Assembly: GCF_000711955.1 (NCBI RefSeq)
Contig: NZ_JONR01000014.1
Span: forward strand, 62,001-126,000
Reading direction: 5' to 3'
Origin: Nevskia soli DSM 19509
GTDB taxonomy: Bacteria > Pseudomonadota > Gammaproteobacteria > Nevskiales > Nevskiaceae
Length of the DNA: 64,000 nucleotides
Position numbers and translations under genes: made by a program. Below are positions 56,577-64,000 of the stretch, in pieces. The notes under the pieces are model-generated. The model ran no database searches. It was not told the origin of the DNA and saw only the letters and a program-made list of their open reading frames with translations. How positions within the stretch are numbered: the first letter of the stretch is position 1; every line of letters starts with the position of its first letter.

Positions 56577-59500
56577 ATGCGCTTATCCGGAATCAAGCTC
56601 GCCGGGTTCAAATCCTTTGTTGACCCGAGCAGCCTGCCATTGCCCAGCAGGCTCACGTCCGTCGTCGGCCCCAATGGCTGCGGCAAGTCCAACATCATCG
56701 ACGCGGTGCGCTGGGTGCTGGGCGAAACCAGTATCAAGAACCTGCGCGGCACCGAGACCGAGGACGTCATCTTCAACGGCTCGCGCACGCGCAAGCCGGC
56801 CGGTCGCGCCAGCGTCGAGCTGCAGTTCGACAACAGCGACTTCCAGATCACCGGCCCCTATGCAGCCTACGCCGAAATCGCCGTCAAACGCGAGCTGACC
56901 CGCGACGGTGGTTCGCAGTACTACCTCAACGGCCAGAAGTGCCTGAAGCGTGACGTCACCGACCTGTTCCTCGGCACCGGCCTCGGCGGCAAGAACCAGT
57001 ACGCCATCATCGAGCAGGGCATGGTCTCGCGCATGGTCGAGGCCAAGCCGGAAGAGCTGCGGCAATGGCTGGAGGAGGCGGCCGGCATCTCCAAGTACCG
57101 TGAGCGCCGCCGCGAAACCGAATCCCGCATCCGCCAGACCCGCGAAAACCTCTCGCGCCTCCAGGATTTGCAGGGCGAACTTACGGCAAGACTCGAAGTC
57201 TTGGCCAAGCAGGCCTCCAACGCCGAAAAGTACAAGCAATTCAAGGAAGAAGAGCGCAGGCTTAAAGCGGAAGTGCTGTTGCTGCGCCTGCGCGCCCTGG
57301 ATGCCCAGGCGGTGGTGCAGGAAACCGCCATCACCGAGCACGAGCAGCAGCTCGAAGCCGCCCGTGCCGCCGTGGTCGCCGCCGAAGAAGCCCGCGGCGC
57401 CAATGAGGGCTCCGTGCGCGAGGCCGGCACCGCGCTGAATGCGGAGCAGGCGCAGGTCTACGAGGCCGAAGCCGCCCTGGCGCGCCAGGAACAGAACCTG
57501 GCCCATGCCCGCGAGATGAAGAACCTGCGGGTGCGCGAGCTGGAGCAGCTGGAAACGGCCCTGGCCGAATTGCAGCGCCGGCGCCAGCAGGAATTGCAGC
57601 GCCAGCAGGGCCTGACCGAGGCGGTCGGCGCGGCGCAGACCCGCGTTGCCGCCGCCGAGGAGCAGGAGCAGGAAGCCCAGTACCGCCTCGCCACGGCCGA
57701 GCAGACCCTGGTCGACGAGCAGGGATTGTGGGAGGAATTTTCACAGCGTTCGCAGGCGCCCTTGCTGGAAGCCGAAGGCGAACGCGTGCACGTGCAGGGC
57801 CTGGACCGCGCCCGCCAGCAGATCGAGGAGCGCCTGCGCCGCCTGCAGGGCGAGCGCGGCGGCCTCGATGCCAGCCCGATCCAGGCTTCGCTGGCCGACG
57901 CGGAAGCCGAACTGGCCACGCTCGACCAGGAACTGGGCGAAGCCCAGGCCAAGCTGCAGAACGCCGATCGTGAGCTGCAGGCCCTCCGCGACCAGCGCGC
58001 CGCGGTGGAAACCGCCCTGCACGAATCGCGGCAGGCGTTGCAGAGCGCCCGCGGCCGTTTCGCCTCGCTGGAGACCCTGCAGCAGGCCGCCCTGCGCGAG
58101 GACGATGCCGAACTGACCGGCTGGCTGCGCACCCATGACTGGGCGGAGCTGCCGCGCCTGGCCTCGGCGCTGCAGGTCGAAACCGGCTGGGAAGCCGCCG
58201 TCGAACACGTGCTCAGCGGCCTGTTGCAGGCGCCGCTGCTGCCGGACTGGAGCGAGATGCAGCGCGCCCAGCCGGTCGGCCCCAAGGCCGGCGCCCTGCT
58301 GCTCCACGGCGAAGCCGGATTCGCCGAGGAAGCCGGCACCCTGGCGGCCAAGGTCACCGGCCCCGCCGCCGTGCTGGACTGGCTGTCCCATATCCGCATC
58401 GCCGACAACGCCGAAGAGGCGATGCGCTTTGCCGCCAACCTCACTCCCGGCGGCTCGGTCATCACGCCGGACGGCGTCTGGCGCGGCCGTTCCTGGCTGC
58501 GCTACCCGCGCCTGGATCCGGCCCATTCCGGCGTCATCGCGCGCGGCCTGCTGCTGAAGCAGCTCAAGACCCAGGTCGAGGAACACACCCAGTCGGTGCA
58601 GACGCGCGAACAGGAGCTGAACGAACTGCGCGCGCGCCAGACGCAGATGGAGAACGAACGCCGCAGCCTGGTGGTGCGCACCGACCAGTCGCGCATGCGC
58701 CAGGCCCAGCGCATGGCCGAGCGCCAGGCCCAGGCCGTGCGCCTGGAGCAGACCGAATCGCGCCTGCGCGCCCTGACCCAGGAAATCGACGCCCTGGCGG
58801 CCCAGGCCAGCCAGCAGACGCAGGAGCTGGAAACCTCCCGCGCCCGCCTAGTCGGCCTGGAGGAAACCGCGCAGCGCCTGAACATCGAGCGCGGCGACCG
58901 CAATCGCGCCCTGGTGACGGCGCGCGAGGCCCTGCAGCAGGCCCGCGGCGCGGCCCAGACCGCCGCGCAGCAGCGCGGCCAGACCCAGGTGCAGCTCGCC
59001 GGCCACAACAGCGCCCTGGCGGCGGTGGAGCAGGCCCTGCGCTCCCTGGCCGAGCAGGTCGAAGTGGCGGAAACGCAGCGCAGCGCGCGCCGCGCGGCCG
59101 GCGAGGAGCTGGATACCCCCATCGCCGAGCAGACCGCCCAGGTCGAAGCGGCGCGCGACGCGGTGCAGACCGTGCGCGAGCGCCTGCGCCTGGCGCGCGA
59201 CCGGCAGGTGGCGGCCGAAGCCGCCCTCGGCAACGCGGTACGTGCCGTGCATGCCGCCGAAGCCGCCAAGGAGGCCGCGCAGGAAGCCTTGCAGCGCCTG
59301 CGTCTGGAATTCGAGAACCTGCGCGCCCGCCGCGACGGTGTGGAAGCGCAGTTCGCCGAAACCGGCTATGGCCGCGCCGAGCTGGCGCCGGAACTGGACG
59401 AAAACGCCACGGCGACGGTGTGGGAAGAGAAGGTGGCGCAGATCGGCCGCCGCATCGACCGTCTCGGCGCCATCAACCTGGCGGCGATCCAGGAACTGGA

Positions 59501-60098
59501 CGAGGGGCGCGAGCGCGAGGCCTACCTGATCGCGCAGCACGCCGACGTCAGCCAGGCCCTGACCACGCTGGAAGACGCGATGCGCAAGCTCGACAACGAG
59601 ACGCAGGATCGCTTCAAGACCACCTTCGACAAGGTCAACGAGATCTTCAAGGCGCGCTTCCCGCAGCTGTTCGGCGGCGGCGAGGCCTATCTGGAGCTGA
59701 CCGGCGACGACCTGCTGGAAACCGGCGTGCGTGTCATGGCCCGCCCGCCCGGCAAGCGCAACAGCTCGATCCAGATGCTGTCCGGCGGCGAGAAGGCGAT
59801 GGTGGCCGTGGCCCTGCTGCTGGGCCTGTTCCAGCTCAACCCGGCACCGTTCTGCCTGATGGACGAAGTGGACGCGCCGATGGATGATGCGAATGTGGGC
59901 CGTTTCTGCGAAGTGGTACGCGAAATGGCGCAAAACGTTCAATTCATTATCATTACGCATAACAAGATCACCATGGAGCTGGCCGAGCACCTGCACGGCG
60001 TCACCATGCAGGAGCCGGGCGTGTCGCGCCTGGTAAGCGTGGACGTGCAGCAGGCCGTCCAGCTGGCGGGCCAGAACGAGGCTAGGGCTGAGGCGTGA
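56577..60098 (+). CDS. smc: Chromosome segregation protein SMC
   Basis: A 1173-residue condensin ATPase. The N-terminal head has VVGPNGCGKSNIIDAVRWVL, then long coiled coils (about 170-490 and 660-1000) around a hinge near 500-620. The C-terminal head has the signature MLSGGEKAMVAVALLLGLFQ and Walker B CLMDEVDAPMDDANV. It organises and segregates the chromosome, normally with ScpA/ScpB, which are not in this window. zipA and ligA follow, an order seen in many gammaproteobacteria. Confidence 0.98.
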   Translation: MRLSGIKLAGFKSFVDPSSLPLPSRLTSVVGPNGCGKSNIIDAVRWVLGETSIKNLRGTETEDVIFNGSRTRKPAGRASVELQFDNSDFQITGPYAAYAEIAVKRELTRDGGSQYYLNGQKCLKRDVTDLFLGTGLGGKNQYAIIEQGMVSRMVEAKPEELRQWLEEAAGISKYRERRRETESRIRQTRENLSRLQDLQGELTARLEVLAKQASNAEKYKQFKEEERRLKAEVLLLRLRALDAQAVVQETAITEHEQQLEAARAAVVAAEEARGANEGSVREAGTALNAEQAQVYEAEAALARQEQNLAHAREMKNLRVRELEQLETALAELQRRRQQELQRQQGLTEAVGAAQTRVAAAEEQEQEAQYRLATAEQTLVDEQGLWEEFSQRSQAPLLEAEGERVHVQGLDRARQQIEERLRRLQGERGGLDASPIQASLADAEAELATLDQELGEAQAKLQNADRELQALRDQRAAVETALHESRQALQSARGRFASLETLQQAALREDDAELTGWLRTHDWAELPRLASALQVETGWEAAVEHVLSGLLQAPLLPDWSEMQRAQPVGPKAGALLLHGEAGFAEEAGTLAAKVTGPAAVLDWLSHIRIADNAEEAMRFAANLTPGGSVITPDGVWRGRSWLRYPRLDPAHSGVIARGLLLKQLKTQVEEHTQSVQTREQELNELRARQTQMENERRSLVVRTDQSRMRQAQRMAERQAQAVRLEQTESRLRALTQEIDALAAQASQQTQELETSRARLVGLEETAQRLNIERGDRNRALVTAREALQQARGAAQTAAQQRGQTQVQLAGHNSALAAVEQALRSLAEQVEVAETQRSARRAAGEELDTPIAEQTAQVEAARDAVQTVRERLRLARDRQVAAEAALGNAVRAVHAAEAAKEAAQEALQRLRLEFENLRARRDGVEAQFAETGYGRAELAPELDENATATVWEEKVAQIGRRIDRLGAINLAAIQELDEGREREAYLIAQHADVSQALTTLEDAMRKLDNETQDRFKTTFDKVNEIFKARFPQLFGGGEAYLELTGDDLLETGVRVMARPPGKRNSSIQMLSGGEKAMVAVALLLGLFQLNPAPFCLMDEVDAPMDDANVGRFCEVVREMAQNVQFIIITHNKITMELAEHLHGVTMQEPGVSRLVSVDVQQAVQLAGQNEARAEA

Positions 60099-60119
60099 CA
60101 AGGGCTGAGGCGTAAACAA

Positions 60120-60863
60120 ATGAGTCCATTGCAGTGGGCGTTGCTGATTTTCGGGGTGGTGGCGGTCGTCGCCGTCTATCTCTATTCGCGCCGCGATCGC
60201 CGCGCCATGGAGGGCTCCAGCGAGCCGGATGAGCCCTTGCTGCCGCCGGCCAGGGCCAAGGATCGCCAGCTCGACATCTTCAACAGCGAGAACCAGCAGT
60301 TCGACGAATTCGGCGTGGGCAAGCCGCGCCGGGTGGCGCCGAGCTTCGACGCCGCCGGCAACGAGATGCCCGCCCCGGCCGCCGAAGGCGGCGCTGCGGC
60401 GCCGATCGGCGCCGCTTCGGCCAGGAAGACCCCGACGGTGGCGCCCCGCGCGCCGGTCAGCGAGAAGATCGTGTCGCTGCTCATCGCCGAGCGCGAGGGC
60501 ACCCACATCCTCGGCGGCCAGATCCACGATGCCCTGCGCGCCCAGCGGCTGGAATTCGGCGCGCGCCAGATCTATCACCGCATGCTCGGCACCGAGCCGG
60601 TATTCAGCGTCGCCAGCCTGCTCAAGCCGGGGCACCTGGATCCGGCCCAGGCCGACAGCTTCTCCACGCCCGGCCTGACCCTGTTCATGGTGCTGCCCGG
60701 CCCGCAGAAGCCGGCGGAGGCGATCAAGGACATGCTGACCACGGCCGAGCGTCTGGCCCGCGCGCTCAACGCCGAGGTCTATGACTCCAAGCGCAAGCCG
60801 CTGTCGCCCGGCGCCGCGCGCAACCTGCAGCTCGAAGTGGAAGCCTGGGCCGCGAACGGTTAG
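60120..60863 (+). CDS. zipA: Cell division protein ZipA
   Basis: 247 residues: an N-terminal membrane anchor (LQWALLIFGVVAVVAVYLYS) with cytoplasmic C-terminus, a short Pro/Ala-rich linker, and the FtsZ-binding ZipA_C domain (IVSLLIAEREGTHILGGQIH to LTLFMVLPGPQKP). It tethers the Z ring to the membrane. It lies 21 bases after smc; the join contains a short direct repeat of GGGCTGAGGCGT. Confidence 0.95.
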   Translation: MSPLQWALLIFGVVAVVAVYLYSRRDRRAMEGSSEPDEPLLPPARAKDRQLDIFNSENQQFDEFGVGKPRRVAPSFDAAGNEMPAPAAEGGAAAPIGAASARKTPTVAPRAPVSEKIVSLLIAEREGTHILGGQIHDALRAQRLEFGARQIYHRMLGTEPVFSVASLLKPGHLDPAQADSFSTPGLTLFMVLPGPQKPAEAIKDMLTTAERLARALNAEVYDSKRKPLSPGAARNLQLEVEAWAANG

Positions 60864-60905
60864 GTCTGTTCAGCGCTGGATGAATCACGCCCAGGGGGTA
60901 ATGAC

Positions 60906-62966
60906 GTGACCGCTCCCGCCAAGCGCGCCGCCGAGCTGCGCCAGCAGCTGGACGAGGCGAACCACCGCTATTACGTTCTCGACGATCCGAGCCTGCCGGA
61001 CGCCGAGTACGACCGGCTGTTCCGCGAACTGCAGGAACTGGAAAGCCGGCACCCCGAGTTGCGCACCGCGGATTCGCCGACGCAGCGCGTCGGCGGCGCG
61101 GCGCTGAAGGAATTCGCGCCGGTCACGCACCGGCAGCCGATGCAGTCGCTCAACAACTGTTTCAGCGAGGAGGAACTGGGCGAGTTCGATCGCCGCGTGC
61201 GCGAGGGCCTGGGTCTGGAAACGGTCGAGTACGTGGCCGAGCCCAAGCTCGACGGGCTGGCGGTGTCGCTGATCTACGAGGACGGCGTGTTCGTGCAGGG
61301 CGCCACCCGCGGCGACGGCGAAACCGGCGAGGACATCACCGCCAACCTGCGCACCATCCGCCGGCTGCCGCTGTCCCTGCGGCAGGGCAAGAAGCATCCC
61401 GCACCGAAGATCATCGAGGTGCGCGGCGAGGTGTATCTGCCCCGCGCCGGCTTCGACCGGATGAACGCCGAGGCCGCGGCGAAAGGGGAGAAGCTGTACG
61501 TCAATCCGCGCAATGCCGCCGCCGGCTCGCTGCGCCAGCTCGATCCGAAGAATACCGCCGCGCGGCCCCTGGCCCTGTATGCCTATGCGGTCGGATTCCA
61601 GCAGGGCTGGACGCAGCCCAAGACCCATCATGAAGTGCTGGCCCTGCTGCGCGAGTGGGGCTTCCCGGTTTCCGACCTGATCCAGGTGGTGCAGGGGCCC
61701 GCCGGCTGCCTGGCGTACTACCGGGACATGCAGGCGAAGCGTGCCGGCCTGGGTTTCGATATCGACGGCGTGGTCTACAAGCTAAATGACCTGGCCGGGC
61801 GCGATGAGCTGGGTTCGGTGTCGCGCGCGCCGCGCTGGGCCATCGCGCACAAGTTTCCCGCGGAAGAAGCGGTGACGCTGCTGGAGAACGTCGAATTCCA
61901 GGTCGGTCGCACCGGCACCCTGACGCCGGTGGCGCGGCTCAAGCCGGTATTCGTCGGCGGCGCCAACGTTTCCAACGCCACGCTGCACAACATGGACGAG
62001 GTCGAGCGCAAGGATGTGCGCATCGGCGATACGGTGATCGTGCGCCGCGCCGGCGACGTCATTCCCGAGGTCAAGGGTGTGGTGCTGGAGCGGCGTCCCC
62101 ACCACGCGCGCAAGGTCGAGTTGCCGCTGACCTGTCCGGTGTGCGGCGGCCATGTCGAACGCGCCGAAGGCGAGGTGGCGGCGCGCTGCACCAACGGACT
62201 GTCCTGCCGCGCGCAGCTGCACGGCGCGCTGCAGCACTACGTCTCGCGCAAGGCGATGGACATCGAGGGTCTCGGCGAGAAACTGCTGGCGCAGTTGATC
62301 GATATCGGCCTGGTGCGGGCGCCGGCGGATATCTACAGCCTCGATGCGGAACAACTCGCTGCCCTGGAACGGATGGGCGAGAAGTCCGCCGAGAACGTGG
62401 TCGCGGCCGTCGAGAAGAGCAAGGACAGCCGCTTCGACCGCTTCCTCTACGCCCTCGGCATTCCGGATGTCGGCGAGACCACGGCGCGCGACCTGGCGCG
62501 GCATTTCGGCACGCTCGACGCGCTGATCGAGGCGACGCAGCGCGATCTCCTCACCGAGGGCGACGAGGCGGTCAAGCCCAAGGACCGCTACCCCGAACTG
62601 CGCAAGGTTCCGGACGTGGGGCCGATCGTCGCCGCGCACCTGTGCCATTTCTTCGCCGAGCCGCGCAACCGCAAGGCGATCAAGGCATTGCTCGACGCCG
62701 GCATCCACTGGCCGCCACCCAAGGCCGCCGCCAGCGGCCCGCTCAGCGGCAAGACCCTGGTCATCACCGGCACCTTGCCGGGCATCAGCCGCGACGAGGC
62801 CGGCGCGCTGATCGAAGCCAATGGCGGCAAGGTTTCAGGGAGCATCTCCGCCAAGACCGATTACCTGCTGGCCGGCGAGGCCGCCGGCTCGAAGCTGGCC
62901 AAGGCCGAGAAGCTGGGGGTGCCGGTGATCGACCTGGCCGGCCTGCGCGCCCTGATCGAGGGCTGA
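60906..62966 (+). CDS. ligA: NAD-dependent DNA ligase LigA
   Basis: A 686-residue replicative ligase starting at GTG. The adenylation lysine is in EPKLDGLAVSLIYEDG; the OB fold, the zinc finger (CPVCGGHVERAEGEVAARC with a further Cys), helix-hairpin-helix repeats (FLYALGIPDVGETTARDLAR) and a C-terminal BRCT domain (GKTLVITGTLPGISRDEA) follow in the usual order. Seals nicks in DNA using NAD. Last gene of the smc-zipA-ligA group. Confidence 0.98.
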   Translation: MTAPAKRAAELRQQLDEANHRYYVLDDPSLPDAEYDRLFRELQELESRHPELRTADSPTQRVGGAALKEFAPVTHRQPMQSLNNCFSEEELGEFDRRVREGLGLETVEYVAEPKLDGLAVSLIYEDGVFVQGATRGDGETGEDITANLRTIRRLPLSLRQGKKHPAPKIIEVRGEVYLPRAGFDRMNAEAAAKGEKLYVNPRNAAAGSLRQLDPKNTAARPLALYAYAVGFQQGWTQPKTHHEVLALLREWGFPVSDLIQVVQGPAGCLAYYRDMQAKRAGLGFDIDGVVYKLNDLAGRDELGSVSRAPRWAIAHKFPAEEAVTLLENVEFQVGRTGTLTPVARLKPVFVGGANVSNATLHNMDEVERKDVRIGDTVIVRRAGDVIPEVKGVVLERRPHHARKVELPLTCPVCGGHVERAEGEVAARCTNGLSCRAQLHGALQHYVSRKAMDIEGLGEKLLAQLIDIGLVRAPADIYSLDAEQLAALERMGEKSAENVVAAVEKSKDSRFDRFLYALGIPDVGETTARDLARHFGTLDALIEATQRDLLTEGDEAVKPKDRYPELRKVPDVGPIVAAHLCHFFAEPRNRKAIKALLDAGIHWPPPKAAASGPLSGKTLVITGTLPGISRDEAGALIEANGGKVSGSISAKTDYLLAGEAAGSKLAKAEKLGVPVIDLAGLRALIEG

Positions 62967-62981
62967 TGCGCTTTCGCGGGT

Positions 62982-63045
62982 CGGGTTGAACGCAGTGAAA
63001 CCCGGCGCTTCATGCCCCCGCCGGGATTCGTTGCGCTCATCCCGG
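62982..63045. repeat. Two REP-like hairpins after ligA
   Basis: CGGGTT-11-AACCCG (62982-63004) and CCGGGAT-11-ATCCCGG (63021-63045) lie in tandem between the convergent ligA and bolA genes. Loops contain GAACGCAGTGA and TCGTTGCGCTC, typical of extragenic palindromes. Confidence 0.6.
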
Positions 63046-63073
63046 ACCACGGAAAATACGGAAGCTGCGGTAC

Positions 63074-63343
63074 CTAACCGTTGTCCGTGACTTCCTCGGG
63101 CGCCCGCGCCACGATCGACAGCGCATGGATCTCCTCGCGCATCTGCTCGCTCAACGCTTCGTACACCATGCGGTGGCGGGCGATCAGCGGCTTGCCGGCG
63201 AACGCCGGGCAGACGATGAACACGCGGAAGTGGCCGCCGTCGGCGTGGGCATGGCCGACATGCTTGTGCCCCTCGTCCTCGATCTCCAGCCGCAGCGGCT
63301 TGAGTTCGTCCTGCAGCTTCTGGCGGATGCGTTCAACGCGCAT
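63074..63343 (-). CDS. bolA: BolA family protein
   Basis: 89 residues with the BolA fold: LRLEIEDEGHKHVGHAHADG followed by HFRVFIVCPAFAGKPLIARH and RHRMVYEAL. BolA-like proteins partner monothiol glutaredoxins in iron-sulfur handling and affect cell shape. It overlaps the yciB stop by 11 bases, so the two are probably translated together. ATG at 63343. Confidence 0.93.
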   Translation of the reverse strand: MRVERIRQKLQDELKPLRLEIEDEGHKHVGHAHADGGHFRVFIVCPAFAGKPLIARHRMVYEALSEQMREEIHALSIVARAPEEVTDNG

Positions 63344-63881
63344 GGTCTTTTTCCGGATCGGACTCCAGGTAGCGCGCCAGGAACGGCGCCTGCATCAACA
63401 TGAATACCACCGGCAGGAATACCGAGGCAAGCTTGAACTTGACCCAGAACGCCTCGCTGAAATTCTGCGCGATGTACAGGTTCACCGCGGCCAGCAGCAG
63501 GAAGTAGATCACCCAGGCGAGGTTGAGGCGGCGCCAGACCGCGTCCGGCAACTTGAGGGCCTCCTGCGGGATGCGCGCCAGCAGCACCTTGTCGCCGATG
63601 AAATGGCTGGCCAGCAGGGCCGCGGCGAAGAATACGTAGACCAGGCTGAACTTGAGCTTGATGAATTCCGGATTGTGCAGGTAGATGGTCATCCCGCCGA
63701 ATACCGCCGCCATGATTGCCGTGACCAGTTGCATCTTCTGCACCTTGCCGGTGCGCAGCCAGGAGATCGCTACCACGGCAAAGCAGGTGACGATCAGCAC
63801 GCCTGTAGCGACATAGATGCCGCGCAGGAAATAGGCGGCGCCGAACAGGACGATGGGCAGCAGGTCGATCAATGCATTCAT
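63333..63881 (-). CDS. yciB: Septation protein A (YciB/IspZ family)
   Basis: A 182-residue inner-membrane protein with about five membrane segments. LIDLLPIVLFGAAYFLRGIY at the start and LNLAWVIYFLLLAAVNLYIA, FWVKFKLASVFLPVVFML later are characteristic of the family. It supports cell envelope integrity and septation. It is followed by bolA with an 11-base overlap. ATG at 63881. Confidence 0.95.
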   Translation of the reverse strand: MNALIDLLPIVLFGAAYFLRGIYVATGVLIVTCFAVVAISWLRTGKVQKMQLVTAIMAAVFGGMTIYLHNPEFIKLKFSLVYVFFAAALLASHFIGDKVLLARIPQEALKLPDAVWRRLNLAWVIYFLLLAAVNLYIAQNFSEAFWVKFKLASVFLPVVFMLMQAPFLARYLESDPEKDHAR

Positions 63882-63980
63882 GGGGCGATTATATCTACCG
63901 TCAATGGAAAATCAGGCAAGTGCCGCTGGTCAGATGACGCTTGCGATCACCTGGATTCAATAATCTGCGAAAATTACCGG

Positions 63981-64000
63981 ATGTCCGCTGAATGGCTGGA
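63981..64000 (+). CDS. Possible start of a further gene, cut by the window edge
   Basis: An ATG at 63981 opens a frame (MSAEWL) in the direction away from yciB. Only 20 bases are visible, so it cannot be identified; a gene divergent from yciB would be expected here. Confidence 0.2.

Noticed and set aside
60077..60119. Short GGGCTGAGGCGT direct repeat between smc and zipA
   Set aside because: Only 12 bases and a single duplication; likely replication slippage with no visible function.

Overview
The window is chromosomal DNA from a high-GC gammaproteobacterium, most likely a Nevskiales/Xanthomonadales-type organism. This rests on gene content and order: grpE-dnaK-dnaJ behind hrcA, metY-rimP-nusA-infB-rbfA-truB-rpsO-pnp, ftsH-folP-glmM, smc-zipA-ligA, and a PhaR-type polyhydroxyalkanoate regulator. 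Nothing in the sequence fixes the species. Nearly all of it is core genome on the plus strand; accessory material is limited to the left edge and to repeats between genes.

Layout. 1-4.3 kb: the 3' part of a large DUF4011-type helicase fused to a nuclease-like and a WGR domain, convergent with the tmRNA gene ssrA, probably the end of an island using ssrA as target. 4.8-10.4 kb: two secreted hydrolases, a 131-bp tandem repeat carrying copies of the smpB 3' end, smpB, rnfH, bamE, fur and a small repetitive secreted protein. 10.4-18.1 kb: recN and NAD kinase (minus), then hrcA, grpE, dnaK, dnaJ. 18.2-24.7 kb: a decarboxylase remnant, dapB, kup, an acetyltransferase, a methyltransferase, a radical SAM protein and a secreted acetamidase-like protein. 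25-36.5 kb: carA, a LysE/LeuE exporter and carB, then greA, rlmE, ftsH, folP, glmM, tpiA. 36.5-46.5 kb: secG, tRNA-Leu(GAG), initiator tRNA and the rimP-to-pnp translation/RNA-decay cluster. 46.6-47.6 kb: a predicted small RNA and phaR. 47.7-53.5 kb: gluQ and a three-gene glycerol-3-phosphate/ether-lipid-like operon. 53.5-64 kb: an M50 protease homologue, an outer-membrane barrel, small membrane proteins, queF, smc, zipA, ligA, bolA, yciB.

The most unusual structure is a pair of about 268-bp elements, one between rbfA and truB (42776-43043) and one between queF and smc (56176-56442, minus sense). Each is closed by 31-bp inverted arms of unrelated sequence, yet they share conserved single-strand blocks, have internal hairpins in the same places, and show compensatory base-pair changes in an inner stem. 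Both lie in the same orientation directly at the start of the downstream gene. In truB the element interrupts the fifth codon of the ancestral frame; removing it restores a normal TruB N-terminus. TruB now appears to start at an ATG inside the element, overlapping the stop of a frame that runs through it from the old start codon.

Other points of interest are a minus-strand small RNA candidate with promoter, hairpins, a free CUCCUCC stretch and a terminator, sharing a 9-bp motif with the phaR upstream region; a carA leader with a palindrome, promoter and terminator-like hairpin; an inverted copy of the ssrA 3' end 2 kb from ssrA; and several palindromic repeats. No CRISPR array, complete insertion sequence, integrase or prophage was seen.
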